Positions 8,551 to 16,498 of a stretch of 64,000 nucleotides of DNA are shown here, piece after piece; the first letter of the stretch is position 1, and each line of letters opens with the position of its first letter. The notes under the pieces are model-generated. The model did not search any database. It was not told the DNA's origin and was given only the letters and a program-made list of their open reading frames with translations. Both the position numbers and the translations under genes were made by a program. Origin of the DNA: Syntrophopropionicum propionicicum_A (GTDB taxonomy: Bacteria; Bacillota; Desulfotomaculia; Desulfotomaculales; Pelotomaculaceae); NCBI RefSeq assembly GCF_048984525.1, contig NZ_JBMGJC010000008.1, forward strand, positions 124,001 through 188,000, written 5' to 3'.

Positions 8551-8581
8551 TAAAACAGCGGCCCGTTCATCAGGACCGCTG
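8551..8581 (-). terminator. terminator overlapping the end of the wecA-like gene
   Basis: On the minus strand CAGCGGTCC pairs with GGGCCGCTG (8-bp loop, one G-T pair), followed by TTTTA. The TGA of the upstream gene lies inside the hairpin. Confidence 0.6.
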
Positions 8582-9655
8582 CTGTTTATTCGGTTGAGGC
8601 ACAATTGGCGCCTGTCCGCCGGTGCCGGCCACACCTATCTTGTTTGCGGCCATCAGGATCACCGTTGAAAGGATCACCAGGAATATCACCGCCTGCTTGG
8701 GCGAGATCAGGGTCAGGACAATGGCGCTCAAGCCCAGGACAACATTAACCCCGTAAATGGACAGGACAGCCTGGCGGTGGCTTAACCCCATCTGGATCAG
8801 CCGGTGGTGAAGGTGCTCCTTGTCCGGCTGAAAAATAGGCCTGCGTCCGCAGTAACGCCTGACAATGGCGAATACCGTATCGAGCAGGGGAATGCCCAAA
8901 ATGACCACGGGTATAATTACCGATATAAACGTGGCGCTTTTGGCCATACCCATGATAGACAGGGAAGCCAGGCTAAACCCCAGGTACATTGATCCGGAAT
9001 CGCCGAGAAAAATTTTAGCCGGATAAAAATTATAGCGTAAAAACCCGACTATGGAGGCAACCAAGATCAGGGCCAGGGCAACAGCTTCACTCTGACCGGG
9101 GAAAACGCCCGAGGTTGTGGTCTCAATCCATACCACCCCGGCCAGGGTCAGGGCTGAAATAAAAGACGTGCCGCCGGCAAGCCCGTCCAGGCCGTCGATA
9201 AGGTTCACCGCGTTGGTTACAGATACTATCCACAGCACAGTTACAGGAATACTCAGGTAGCCTAAAAGTATCGGCATCTCGTTAGAAAACGGGTTAGTTA
9301 AAGAATTAACTTCCAGCCCGAACGGGATAACAGCCGCCGCCGCTATTATCTGACCCGCCAGTTTAAGCCTGGGCGACAGCCCCCTGGTGTCGTCAAAAAA
9401 GCCGAGAATGATAATCAGGGTGCCGCCCACCAGAAGCCCGCAGACCTGCAGGGTAATATCCATGGTCAGCAGAACGGCCGCGATAAAGCTGACATATATA
9501 GCCAGGCCGCCCAGCCTCGGCATAACCCTCTGATGGACTTTTCTCTGGTCGGGACGGTCCAGTGCGCCAACCTTAAAGGCATATTTCTTGACCAGCGGTG
9601 TAACCAGCAAGGCTAACCCCAGGGCAAGTACGATAGCCGTTACCGGTATCTGCAC
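8570..9655 (-). CDS. Polyprenyl-phosphate N-acetylhexosamine-1-P transferase (WecA/TagO type)
   Basis: A polytopic membrane enzyme of about 361 residues that links a sugar-1-phosphate, usually GlcNAc-1-P, to undecaprenyl phosphate and so starts teichoic-acid or polysaccharide synthesis. Family motifs are LDRPDQRKVHQ and PRLGGLAIY near the start, the GFFDD aspartates, NLIDGLDGLAGG, and FLGDSGSMYLG; REHLHHRL-like DKEHLHHRLIQMG is the cytoplasmic HHR loop. The GTG at 9655 is preferred because GGAGGG is six bases before it; the ATG at 9661 touches the ribosome site. Neighbouring galU/galE and mnaA at the window end fit a shared polymer pathway. Confidence 0.9.
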   Translation of the reverse strand: MQIPVTAIVLALGLALLVTPLVKKYAFKVGALDRPDQRKVHQRVMPRLGGLAIYVSFIAAVLLTMDITLQVCGLLVGGTLIIILGFFDDTRGLSPRLKLAGQIIAAAAVIPFGLEVNSLTNPFSNEMPILLGYLSIPVTVLWIVSVTNAVNLIDGLDGLAGGTSFISALTLAGVVWIETTTSGVFPGQSEAVALALILVASIVGFLRYNFYPAKIFLGDSGSMYLGFSLASLSIMGMAKSATFISVIIPVVILGIPLLDTVFAIVRRYCGRRPIFQPDKEHLHHRLIQMGLSHRQAVLSIYGVNVVLGLSAIVLTLISPKQAVIFLVILSTVILMAANKIGVAGTGGQAPIVPQPNKQQRS

Positions 9656-9878
9656 GAGCATCCCTCCAAGATCCTAGTTAAAGACACGGATCATAGCTAT
9701 TTTATCGTATTTGGACAAGATGTGACAATATCAAAAATTAAGCTCAATAACACCATTTAATTAGCTAGCAAGCATTGGAAGCCGGTTCCCTTGGAATTGC
9801 TCCACTTATCACCTGATTCCGTATCCATCTGCGGCAGTATTTGAGAACACCTTGAAAACATGGCGGCCTGTTTTTCTT

Positions 9879-10304
9879 TTATTTCTGCAGGGCAAACATC
9901 ATTTCAGCCTCGGCGGCCATCTCGTCACCCACGTAGGCGGCGGAATAGCTTTTCCCAAAAGTCCCGCGCAGTTTCCGCACCTCGACCTCGATCCTGAGCA
10001 CGTCACCGGGAAATACCTGCCTCCGGAAACGGACCTTGTCCATACCGGCAAACAGAGCAATTTTACCGGCGAATTCCGGCATCTTCAAAACAGCGACCGC
10101 CCCAACCTGTGCCATGGCCTCGAGGATCAGCACCCCCGGCATAACCGGGTAACCGGGGAAATGGCCCTGGAAAAAGGGCTCGTTCACGCTTACGTTCTTG
10201 ATGCCCACAGCCCTTTTGCCCTCTTCCACGGTCAGGATCCTGTCCACCAGCAGAAAGGGGTAGCGGTGGGGCAGTATTTCCTGGATCTGATTTATATCCA
10301 GCAA
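9879..10304 (-). CDS. fabZ: 3-hydroxyacyl-ACP dehydratase FabZ
   Basis: Type II fatty-acid synthesis dehydratase with a hot-dog fold, 141 residues if started at the TTG at 10304, the usual family length. HRYPFLLVDR carries the catalytic His and GVLILEAMAQ the catalytic Glu. The start MLDINQIQEILPHRYPF resembles other FabZ N-termini, and GGAGGTGG lies 8 nt before this TTG; a GTG at 10313 overlaps that ribosome site and is unlikely. No other fatty-acid gene is in the window. Confidence 0.93.
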   Translation of the reverse strand: MLDINQIQEILPHRYPFLLVDRILTVEEGKRAVGIKNVSVNEPFFQGHFPGYPVMPGVLILEAMAQVGAVAVLKMPEFAGKIALFAGMDKVRFRRQVFPGDVLRIEVEVRKLRGTFGKSYSAAYVGDEMAAEAEMMFALQK

Positions 10305-10426
10305 CAAATCCACCTCCGGTATACAATAAAACCTGTTTGTACCATTATAAACGCAAACCTGCCATATACAAACCTGTTATTTTTAAACAAACATCCCTTC
10401 TGAGGCCGCAAGACAGCATCTTCAAG

Positions 10427-10455
10427 TTGATCTATGCGGAAAATTGATTTATATT
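10427..10455 (+). promoter_or_regulatory. Promoter for the DUF4330 gene
   Basis: TTGATC (10427-10432) and TATATT (10450-10455) with 17 bases between, 32 nt before the ATG. Confidence 0.5.
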
Positions 10456-10486
10456 GTAATATAGAGATTGCACAAGGAGCTAAAAG

Positions 10487-10972
10487 ATGAAAATTATTGA
10501 TGAAAAAGGAAAGTTTTTTGGGCTGATAAACGTTGTCGACCTGCTGGTACTGGCAGCTGTTTTGCTGGTTATCGGCGGCGCGGTTTATAAAATAAAGGGG
10601 CAGGACAGCGCCCAGAACACCCCTAAAACTGTGAAGGTAACGGTAATCACTCCCGCCATACGCCCGGAAATGCTAAGTAATGTCAAGGTGGGGGACAAGA
10701 TAGTTTCGGGCTCCAGTTATACCAACGTGGCAGTGAAGGACTTCAAGATACAGCCTGCCTACATGATCAATCCGGACAGCAACGGCCAGCGGGTGGAGGC
10801 AATCGACCCGTATTTAAAAGACGTGATTTTTACCCTGGAAGGGCAGACGGTTATTTCCGGCGGCACAGTCAACCTAGGCGGACAGGATATCAGGAGCAAC
10901 AAGGAGTACTACGTCAAAACTTTACTCTACGAGTTTAAGGGACAGGTTATGAACGTCGAAATCATAGAATAA
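10487..10972 (+). CDS. DUF4330 family membrane-anchored protein
   Basis: A 161-residue protein with a single membrane helix at about residues 13-36 (NVVDLLVLAAVLLVIGGAVY) after a short cytoplasmic start beginning MKIIDEKGKFFGLIN, the typical DUF4330 opening. The rest is an extracytoplasmic beta-rich domain. Function unknown; members often sit near polysaccharide or outer-surface genes. It is a single-gene unit on the plus strand with a promoter before it and a strong terminator behind it. Ribosome site AAGGAGCTAAAAG. Confidence 0.8.
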   Translation: MKIIDEKGKFFGLINVVDLLVLAAVLLVIGGAVYKIKGQDSAQNTPKTVKVTVITPAIRPEMLSNVKVGDKIVSGSSYTNVAVKDFKIQPAYMINPDSNGQRVEAIDPYLKDVIFTLEGQTVISGGTVNLGGQDIRSNKEYYVKTLLYEFKGQVMNVEIIE

Positions 10973-10978
10973 AATGAG

Positions 10979-11015
10979 TGCGACAGCGGGGACGGTTCCC
11001 GGCTGTCGCATTTTT
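10979..11015 (+). terminator. REP-like terminator after the DUF4330 gene
   Basis: TGCGACAGC (10979-10987) pairs perfectly with GCTGTCGCA (11002-11010) and is followed by TTTTT. The loop GGGGACGGTTCCCG is the reverse-strand core of the GAGAACCGTCCCC repeat family, so a dispersed repeat seems to serve as a terminator. Confidence 0.8.
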
Positions 11016-11063
11016 ATATATCCAGCTGTATATCCAGCGGAAACGAATAAATCGGGTGAATTA

Positions 11064-11096
11064 ATTGGAGGCACTTCGTCAAGACGTCGTGCCCCT
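11064..11096 (-). terminator. Probable terminator after the histidine kinase
   Basis: Hairpin with outer stem GGCAC/GTGCC and inner GTC/GAC, read on the minus strand into CCCCTTTTCG, 40 nt beyond the kinase stop. The U-run is short. Confidence 0.4.
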
Positions 11097-11136
11097 TTTC
11101 GCTATCACTGGTTGTATCTGCAATATAAACTCCGCG

Positions 11137-12429
11137 CTACGTCGATAGTCTAAACCTGACATAAAAGGTGGCGCCTTTTGGTGTTGTCTGCACATCTATT
11201 CTGGCTTTATGCCTGGCGGCGATACTGTTGCACACAGCCAGGCCCAGGCCCGTCCCAGTGTCTTTGGTGGTAAAGAAGGGAGTGCCTATTTTCCCCAGCA
11301 CCTCGTCCTCGATACCGGAGCCTTCGTCCTGGACCGCCATTACCGCCTCTTCCCTGTCCACCACAGTCCTTATAGTCAATTTGCCGCCGGCCGGCATTGC
11401 CTCCAGCCCGTTTCGCACCAGGTTTAAAATTAGCTGGCGGATCTCTTTCTCATCTAATAATAAAGCCGGGATATCTCCCAGGTCTTTTTCTATATTTTTG
11501 TCTGCAACCATGGCGTCCGCCTGGATTAAAGGGAAAAGGCCTTCTATAATTGCGTTAAGATTTTGTTCCTTCAAGTCCACCGCCTTGTTTTTGGCCAGGG
11601 ACAGGAAGTCGGAAATAATTGAATTCGCCCTGTCCAGCTCGCTGAGCATAAGTTCAAGAAACTCCCTGTCCTGAGCATACCTCTCTTTTTCCTCCATCAA
11701 CTGCAAGAAACCCCTCACGGTCGTCATCGGGTTCCTGATTTCATGGCCGATGCCCGCGGCCATTTCTCCTATGGTGTTCAACCTGTCCAGGCGGGCCATC
11801 TCCTTCTCCATCTGTTCCCGCCGGGCCATCTCTTCTTTAAGGGACAGCATGTTTTCCTTCAACTGCTGGCGTTGCTGCGCTTCAATTTCCACCAGGCCGC
11901 CGACAAACCAGCCCACCACATACATGGTGCAGATAAGAAATATATTTAACTCGAGAGCCAGTACCAGTGAGTCAATATTAATATCCGACTGGTTAAAAAT
12001 TAAAACCATAGAACAAACCGTGGTCATCAGGTACCCCCCCTTCTTGCCCATCACTGTCGCGGCAAATAAGACGGGAAGCACAAAGACCGACTCTATTAAA
12101 AAACCGTTATTCCTTATAAAGAATAGTATTGTAACCAATAGAAACGGGATGGTTGCATATACATATTTAATTAGTATATTGTAATTGGAATCATCTTGAG
12201 TATGGCTCTCTCTAATATCAATATTACAAAGAAATATTAATTTATAAAATAAAACTGAAACCAGCCCTGCTAAGCTCATAAAAGCAAAAAGATACAAATT
12301 ATTAAGAGGGTAAATGCTGACTTGTTTATACTCAATAAAGCCCAGCATCAATATGAATATACATAACGTCTGCATGGTCGACAGGTGTTCGTAGATCGAA
12401 TTTTGTCTGTTCACGACACCGTATTCCAT
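11137..12429 (-). CDS. Membrane sensor histidine kinase in the agr locus
   Basis: A 430-residue kinase. About six hydrophobic segments occupy residues 20-180, followed by a coiled-coil linker, the phospho-acceptor H box GIGHEIRNPMTTVRGFLQLM (His229), the N box NLVRNGLEAM, and the ATP-binding G boxes DEGSGIED and GTGLGL. The H box is of the NtrB/sporulation-kinase type (like KinB), not of the AgrC/GHKL type. No response regulator is next to it, so its output may be a distant regulator such as Spo0F; that is inference. It lies downstream of agrD beyond a terminator. I chose the ATG at 12429, with GGGGGTGAG 10 nt upstream; a TTG at 12450 is possible. Confidence 0.85.
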   Translation of the reverse strand: MEYGVVNRQNSIYEHLSTMQTLCIFILMLGFIEYKQVSIYPLNNLYLFAFMSLAGLVSVLFYKLIFLCNIDIRESHTQDDSNYNILIKYVYATIPFLLVTILFFIRNNGFLIESVFVLPVLFAATVMGKKGGYLMTTVCSMVLIFNQSDINIDSLVLALELNIFLICTMYVVGWFVGGLVEIEAQQRQQLKENMLSLKEEMARREQMEKEMARLDRLNTIGEMAAGIGHEIRNPMTTVRGFLQLMEEKERYAQDREFLELMLSELDRANSIISDFLSLAKNKAVDLKEQNLNAIIEGLFPLIQADAMVADKNIEKDLGDIPALLLDEKEIRQLILNLVRNGLEAMPAGGKLTIRTVVDREEAVMAVQDEGSGIEDEVLGKIGTPFFTTKDTGTGLGLAVCNSIAARHKARIDVQTTPKGATFYVRFRLST

Positions 12430-12462
12430 TTCCAAAACACTCACCCCCAACGAATTAATCGC

Positions 12463-12494
12463 TAAAAAAGAGGTGGAAGGACCACCTCTTTTTT
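12463..12494 (-). terminator. Terminator between agrD and the kinase gene
   Basis: On the minus strand AAAAGAGGTGG pairs with CCACCTCTTTT around TCCTT, followed by more T. It starts at the agrD stop, so agrB/agrD messages would largely end here, with read-through or a separate promoter needed for the kinase. Confidence 0.85.
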
Positions 12495-12625
12495 TACCTC
12501 CTTAGCGATTGGGGAACTTCCGGCTGATAATGCCCCCCCATGCATGCGGACGCCGCGAATACGTTTGCTAGAAGTAGTAGTGTGGTTGTTGCGAAAACAA
12601 TTAGTCGTACTGCCATTTTTCTCAT
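12494..12625 (-). CDS. agrD: AgrD-type cyclic lactone autoinducer precursor
   Basis: A 43-residue peptide precursor. It has a basic start (MRKMAVR), a hydrophobic amphipathic leader (LIVFATTTLLLLANVFAA) and the signature SACMGGHYQPEVPQSLRR. In the AgrD family the Cys forms the thiolactone/lactone ring with the C-terminal residue of the mature peptide, and the YQPEVPxxL-type tail is the AgrB recognition segment that is cut off. The predicted ring would begin at Cys28 and end a few residues later, before the QPE tail; the exact end is not certain. The ATG overlaps the agrB stop by 4 bases (ATGA), so production is coupled to its processing protease. Confidence 0.9.
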   Translation of the reverse strand: MRKMAVRLIVFATTTLLLLANVFAASACMGGHYQPEVPQSLRR

Positions 12626-13260
12626 AAATCTCGCACCTCCTTTAACTTTATTCTATCTACCAGGAACATCAGACGGTGCCCCGGCTTGCTGAGCATGAAA
12701 CTGACCCACAGGACGGTTAATATCAAACACACCCGGATTTGGGCGGCGTAAACCCAGCCGCTCCAGCGCAGGAGGATGACTGTTGCCGCTATTATTGCAA
12801 ACACCGCCAGGGAAAGTGCTTTTAGTTTCTTTCTCCGGTGCGGTGATATGATGGGGGCGGCCGGCGAGTCGACCGGGGCTAAAACGGCAATTGTAATCAG
12901 CCCGGTCAGCATAGCTATGGCTGAAAGGGCATCGATAAATGTTGTGCCAAGCCCCGCAAGGGATACAGCCAGCAGGGCCAGCGCCGGATATATGGTTATG
13001 GTGACCGCGGCGCATCGCCAGGGGGAGCTCGAGTGGGCGCCGCCGGCCGTGTACCTGAACATGAAAGCCGCCGCCAGGCAGGACAGGGCACCGGGCAGCA
13101 CGCCGAGCAGCGCGGCCAGCATTAGGGCGCACAGAATGTTGCCCAGGGTGATAACCAGCATCTCGATCGCATAAGCCAGGACCGCTTCCTTCTCATCGGC
13201 GAGGCCGGCTCTTTCAGTTAAGAACCCGGCCAGATTTTTGCTGAAGGCGAGGTAGCTCAT
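12622..13260 (-). CDS. agrB: AgrB-type peptide-processing membrane protease
   Basis: A 212-residue membrane cysteine endopeptidase that cuts and cyclises AgrD. The family motif R-x3-GG-x-H-x6-C is intact: Arg69, Gly73-Gly74, His76 and Cys83 (Staphylococcus AgrB uses His77 and Cys84). Four to six hydrophobic segments are predicted. It overlaps the upstream membrane-protein gene by 4 bases and agrD by 4 bases, so three genes form one tightly coupled unit. Length is typical. Confidence 0.92.
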   Translation of the reverse strand: MSYLAFSKNLAGFLTERAGLADEKEAVLAYAIEMLVITLGNILCALMLAALLGVLPGALSCLAAAFMFRYTAGGAHSSSPWRCAAVTITIYPALALLAVSLAGLGTTFIDALSAIAMLTGLITIAVLAPVDSPAAPIISPHRRKKLKALSLAVFAIIAATVILLRWSGWVYAAQIRVCLILTVLWVSFMLSKPGHRLMFLVDRIKLKEVRDL

Positions 13261-13727
13261 ATTCTCAAGGCATCCTCCTGTGGTTTTTTATACCGGACGA
13301 CTAACAAGGCAAATACATTTAGCAACAAAGCCTGCGGCAGGCCCGACAGTATCCATAAAACGTTGCTATTTTCCGCTATGGTTGAATTCGGATCAAGTCC
13401 TGTCGCAGCAAAAAAAATCTCCATTATCACATATTCAAGTAAGAGTAAGGTGGAAAAGTTAACAAGCACTGCTATGAAAATTTTCGTGATTGGTATATGA
13501 GAAATAGTCCTGTTTATTGCGAAAACAATTATGAATACTCCTACCGCCGTGTGAATACCGAAAGTAAAGGGAAGAGTCCTTATAGAGAACATAATAAGGG
13601 CAAATACCGTTCCCGCTGCTATGATGCGCTTCCAGCGCAGGGGAACGCCCAGCAAGGCCAAACTTAATGCAAATTGTCCCGACGATTCCGGTATACCCTG
13701 CAAAAGAAATAACAGTAATTTTTCCAT
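13257..13727 (-). CDS. Stand-alone five-helix membrane protein, AgrC-sensor-like
   Basis: A 156-residue, very hydrophobic protein with about five membrane segments and no cytoplasmic catalytic domain. The start (LLFLLQGIPESSGQFALSLA) and the GVPLRWKRIIAAG loop resemble the N-terminal input domain seen in AgrC-like GHKL kinases, but the kinase part is missing and no frameshifted kinase follows: the next gene is agrB, overlapping by 4 bases. It may be a peptide receptor, an immunity or export helper, or a partner of the kinase at 11137-12429. I do not know a named family. Two Spo0A-box-like sites precede it. Confidence 0.7.
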   Translation of the reverse strand: MEKLLLFLLQGIPESSGQFALSLALLGVPLRWKRIIAAGTVFALIMFSIRTLPFTFGIHTAVGVFIIVFAINRTISHIPITKIFIAVLVNFSTLLLLEYVIMEIFFAATGLDPNSTIAENSNVLWILSGLPQALLLNVFALLVVRYKKPQEDALRI

Positions 13728-13758
13728 TTATGCTCACCAACTTCTGTAAAGCATGCAT

Positions 13759-13862
13759 TTCGACAATATAATTCTAAAGTCCTGTAAATTCAAGCCATTA
13801 TTTTCTACTAATTTCCATTATAATTCGACAAAATATCTGAATCGTGTGAAATTTTGTCTAAC
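13759..13862 (-). promoter_or_regulatory. agr operon control region with two Spo0A-box-like sites
   Basis: Minus-strand ATATTGTCGAAAT (about 13757-13769) and ATTTTGTCGAATT (about 13822-13834) match the 0A box TTTTGTCGAAA closely, 32 and 97 nt before the first agr-locus gene. A TATAAT lies next to the distal box (13822-13817). On the plus strand ATTTTGTCTAA near 13852-13862 gives an inverted partner, so GACAAAAT...ATTTTGTC frames the region. Control by Spo0A is inferred. Confidence 0.5.
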
Positions 13863-13974
13863 AAGTAAAAAAATAACACCTATTAAATTAAGTGTTATTT
13901 CAAAATATCCTGATCAAACTTATAAAAAGTTGATTAATTCAAATTAACAGCCCCAGGGAGTACTTATCATTAAT

Positions 13975-15147
13975 TCATGTTTTCCAAATACTATTTTCTT
14001 TTTCTGACCGCTCAACGGCCTCTGCGGCGGATTCAGCCCTGGCTTCCCAGGAGTGCTGTTCGGCCAGCTCAATTCTTTCTGCCCTTTTCTCAGGTGAATC
14101 CCCGGCCAATTCCGCCTCCAGCCCCCTGACGAACTCAGCCGGGTTCCCGGCGACCGCCACATGGGGGCTGAACGGCCTTACCTCCGGCAGGTCAGATGAA
14201 ACAACCGGGCGGCCGGCGGCAAGGTACTCGTAAAGCTTCACCGGGTTCACTCCCGTGGTCAGCTCGTTGATCCTGAAGGGGATCACGGCAATGTCAAAAC
14301 ACCCCAGGTAAGCCGGCAGAGAGGCATACGCCCTGCGGCCGGTCAGGTGTACATTGGGCAGAGAATTAAGAAGCGAAACGTCGGTGTCCACGGGACCAAC
14401 CAAAACAAACGACCAATCCGGGTGTAATCGGGCGGCGGCGGCCAGCATTTCCTGATCGAACCAGGCGCTGATCGCCCCGACATAACCGACAACCGGGCGG
14501 GTCAAGGCAGCCAGCTCCACCGGCGCCTCCAGGTCCGGCTTCATGGCCTTGTTGAAATGCGCCACATCGGCGCCGTTCGGCACCAGCTCGATAGCCGGGG
14601 CAAACTCTTTCTTGCGCCGGCAGAGTTCGCCGGCGCTGGCCAGCGACGCTTCAGCGCGGGCAAAGAGCTCTTTTTCCATGTGTAAAACTGTTTCTTTTTT
14701 GATCAGGCCCGGAAAAGCGGTATGCTCGTCCGCACAGTCGTAAACAAGGGTGACGCCTGCGGGCAGGCTGAGGTCGACTGTGTTGGGCAGGTAGGTCCAG
14801 CAGATGGTGGGCTTGAATTCCAGTTCCCGGCAGATCCTTTTCAGGCCACCGGCGATAATCCCCTGGTTCACACGGTTAATGGACCGGTACATATTGCCGA
14901 ACGGCAGTATAACCGGCGGGCTGTAAACGCCGATATTCTCTCCGCCGCACCGCCAGAGGTCTTTCGGCGCGCCCCGCAGGGCGGGGTTTTTCAGGGGGGA
15001 AAGAAATGTAAGCGGGGGGTCGACATAAATTATCCGGTTTCCCCGGCGGGCAAATATGGACATGAACTGCTGCGCCCGCGCCCACATTCCCTCCCAGGCG
15101 GCAGCGGCCAGGCAGAGGATATTCTCTCCCTTAAACACCTTCCGCAC
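13975..15147 (-). CDS. Glycosyltransferase (TuaH-like, GT-B fold)
   Basis: A 390-residue cytoplasmic glycosyltransferase. Features are an N-terminal region with AWEGMWARAQQFM and IIYVDPP, the central LVYDCADEHTAFPG, LVPNGADVAHFN, and the C-terminal donor-binding part GVNPVKLYEYLAAGRPVVSSD, as in GT1/GT4-type enzymes. The closest family I recall is TuaH of Bacillus teichuronic acid synthesis. The sugar it transfers is unknown. The GTG start lies inside the end of the previous gene (17-base overlap), so the pair is translated together. Confidence 0.8.
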   Translation of the reverse strand: MRKVFKGENILCLAAAAWEGMWARAQQFMSIFARRGNRIIYVDPPLTFLSPLKNPALRGAPKDLWRCGGENIGVYSPPVILPFGNMYRSINRVNQGIIAGGLKRICRELEFKPTICWTYLPNTVDLSLPAGVTLVYDCADEHTAFPGLIKKETVLHMEKELFARAEASLASAGELCRRKKEFAPAIELVPNGADVAHFNKAMKPDLEAPVELAALTRPVVGYVGAISAWFDQEMLAAAARLHPDWSFVLVGPVDTDVSLLNSLPNVHLTGRRAYASLPAYLGCFDIAVIPFRINELTTGVNPVKLYEYLAAGRPVVSSDLPEVRPFSPHVAVAGNPAEFVRGLEAELAGDSPEKRAERIELAEQHSWEARAESAAEAVERSEKENSIWKT

Positions 15148-16264
15148 CCGCCACCTTTCGATACAGGTCTACAGTCCGGCGGGCCATTTCACCGGCGGTG
15201 AATTTCCGCCGCACTATTTCCCCGCCTTTCGCAGCCATTTCCCTGGCTTCTAACGGGTGGTCCAGCATCCAGACGATGCTTTTGGCCAGGGCTGCAGCGT
15301 TGGCGGGAGGCGCCAGAAGGCCGGTCTCCCCGTGCCGGACCACCTCGGGCAGGCCGCCCACCTCGGTTGCCACTACCGGCACGCCAAGGACCATCGCCTC
15401 TATCGCTGTCAGCCCGAACCCTTCCCACAAAGAGGAAATCACCAGCAGGTCCAGTTCAGCCATCAATGTATATATATCTTCAATAAAACCTGTAAATACA
15501 ACCTTATCATTTAACCCCATGCCGCCGGTTAACTTCTCTAAAACAGGGCGGTACGGGCCGTCCCCCACGATAAGAAAACGGGTTTGGGGCCGCTGCCGCA
15601 GAACTTCCCGCGCCGCTTCAATAAAATAACGGTGCCCTTTCACCGCGTGAAGCCGCGCGACAATGCCCACCAGGGCCCCGTCTCCGGGCGAAAACCTTTC
15701 TCTGACAGCCGGCCCGGCGGCATCAGAAGGCCTGATACCGTCCAGCAATATCCCGTTATGGATTACCGTGACAGTGTTTGCGGGAACACCGCCGGCCACC
15801 AGGCGGTCTTTAAGCCCCTGTGAAACAGCGATAAAGTGGTCGGTCAGGCACCTCGTCGAACGCTCAGCCAGGTTATTGGCACTGCGGTTTATTATTCCCT
15901 GGTAATCCCTTTCCAAAAGGCTGTGCACTGTGGTAATTACCTTCTTTTTCCCTGCCTGGCGGGCGGCCAGCCGCCCCAGAAGGTTCGCCCTTACACCGTG
16001 AGTATGGACTATATCATATCGCCCGCCCTGGATCTGGGCGGCCAGCTTTCTAACCACGCCAAAGTCAGCTTTGCTGCGCATGGGCACAGACAAGGCCTTG
16101 ATCCCGGCCCTGGCGGCGACTTCCACAAAGGGAGCGCTAAAAAGGCAGCAGACCGTAATCTCCACTGCCTGGGGGTCAACCGCCCCGGCCAGGTTTAAAA
16201 TATGTTTTTCAGCGCCGCCGAATTCCCCGCCGCCGATGATATGCAATACCTTTAAAGGTCCCAC
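15131..16264 (-). CDS. Glycosyltransferase family 4
   Basis: A 377-residue GT-B glycosyltransferase. The N-terminal acceptor loop GGGEFGGAEKHILNLA, the central IVHTHGVRANLLG, the phosphate-binding region IVARLHAVKGHRYFIEAA and the donor motif EGFGLTAIEAMVLGVPVVATEVGGLPE (E-x7-E) are all present. I start it at the GTG at 16264, which has GGGAGGG seven bases before it; an ATG ten codons upstream has no ribosome site. It overlaps the following TuaH-like gene and probably acts on the same lipid-linked oligosaccharide. Confidence 0.88.
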   Translation of the reverse strand: MGPLKVLHIIGGGEFGGAEKHILNLAGAVDPQAVEITVCCLFSAPFVEVAARAGIKALSVPMRSKADFGVVRKLAAQIQGGRYDIVHTHGVRANLLGRLAARQAGKKKVITTVHSLLERDYQGIINRSANNLAERSTRCLTDHFIAVSQGLKDRLVAGGVPANTVTVIHNGILLDGIRPSDAAGPAVRERFSPGDGALVGIVARLHAVKGHRYFIEAAREVLRQRPQTRFLIVGDGPYRPVLEKLTGGMGLNDKVVFTGFIEDIYTLMAELDLLVISSLWEGFGLTAIEAMVLGVPVVATEVGGLPEVVRHGETGLLAPPANAAALAKSIVWMLDHPLEAREMAAKGGEIVRRKFTAGEMARRTVDLYRKVAGAEGV

Positions 16265-16498
16265 AAACGCGCCCTCCCGCTGTGCTTTTCTCATTTTATC
16301 AATTTACTATTCATTCCACAAGGAGATTCTGAGTTTTTGGCCGCCCGCCGGGCTGCCGGGCGAACATTCCCGTTGTTATCCCCTGTATACATAAAATGGC
16401 GTCCGGGCAGGCCGGGGTGAAGCAACTAGATCATAGATTTCCTGGCAGCTTTGATTTATAATAATATAGTCATTGATCAACTAAGGAGGAAATGTGCT

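Noticed and set aside
13257..13727. Truncated AgrC pseudogene
   Set aside because: No kinase remnants follow; the stop overlaps agrB by 4 bases as in a maintained operon, so a real stand-alone gene is more likely.
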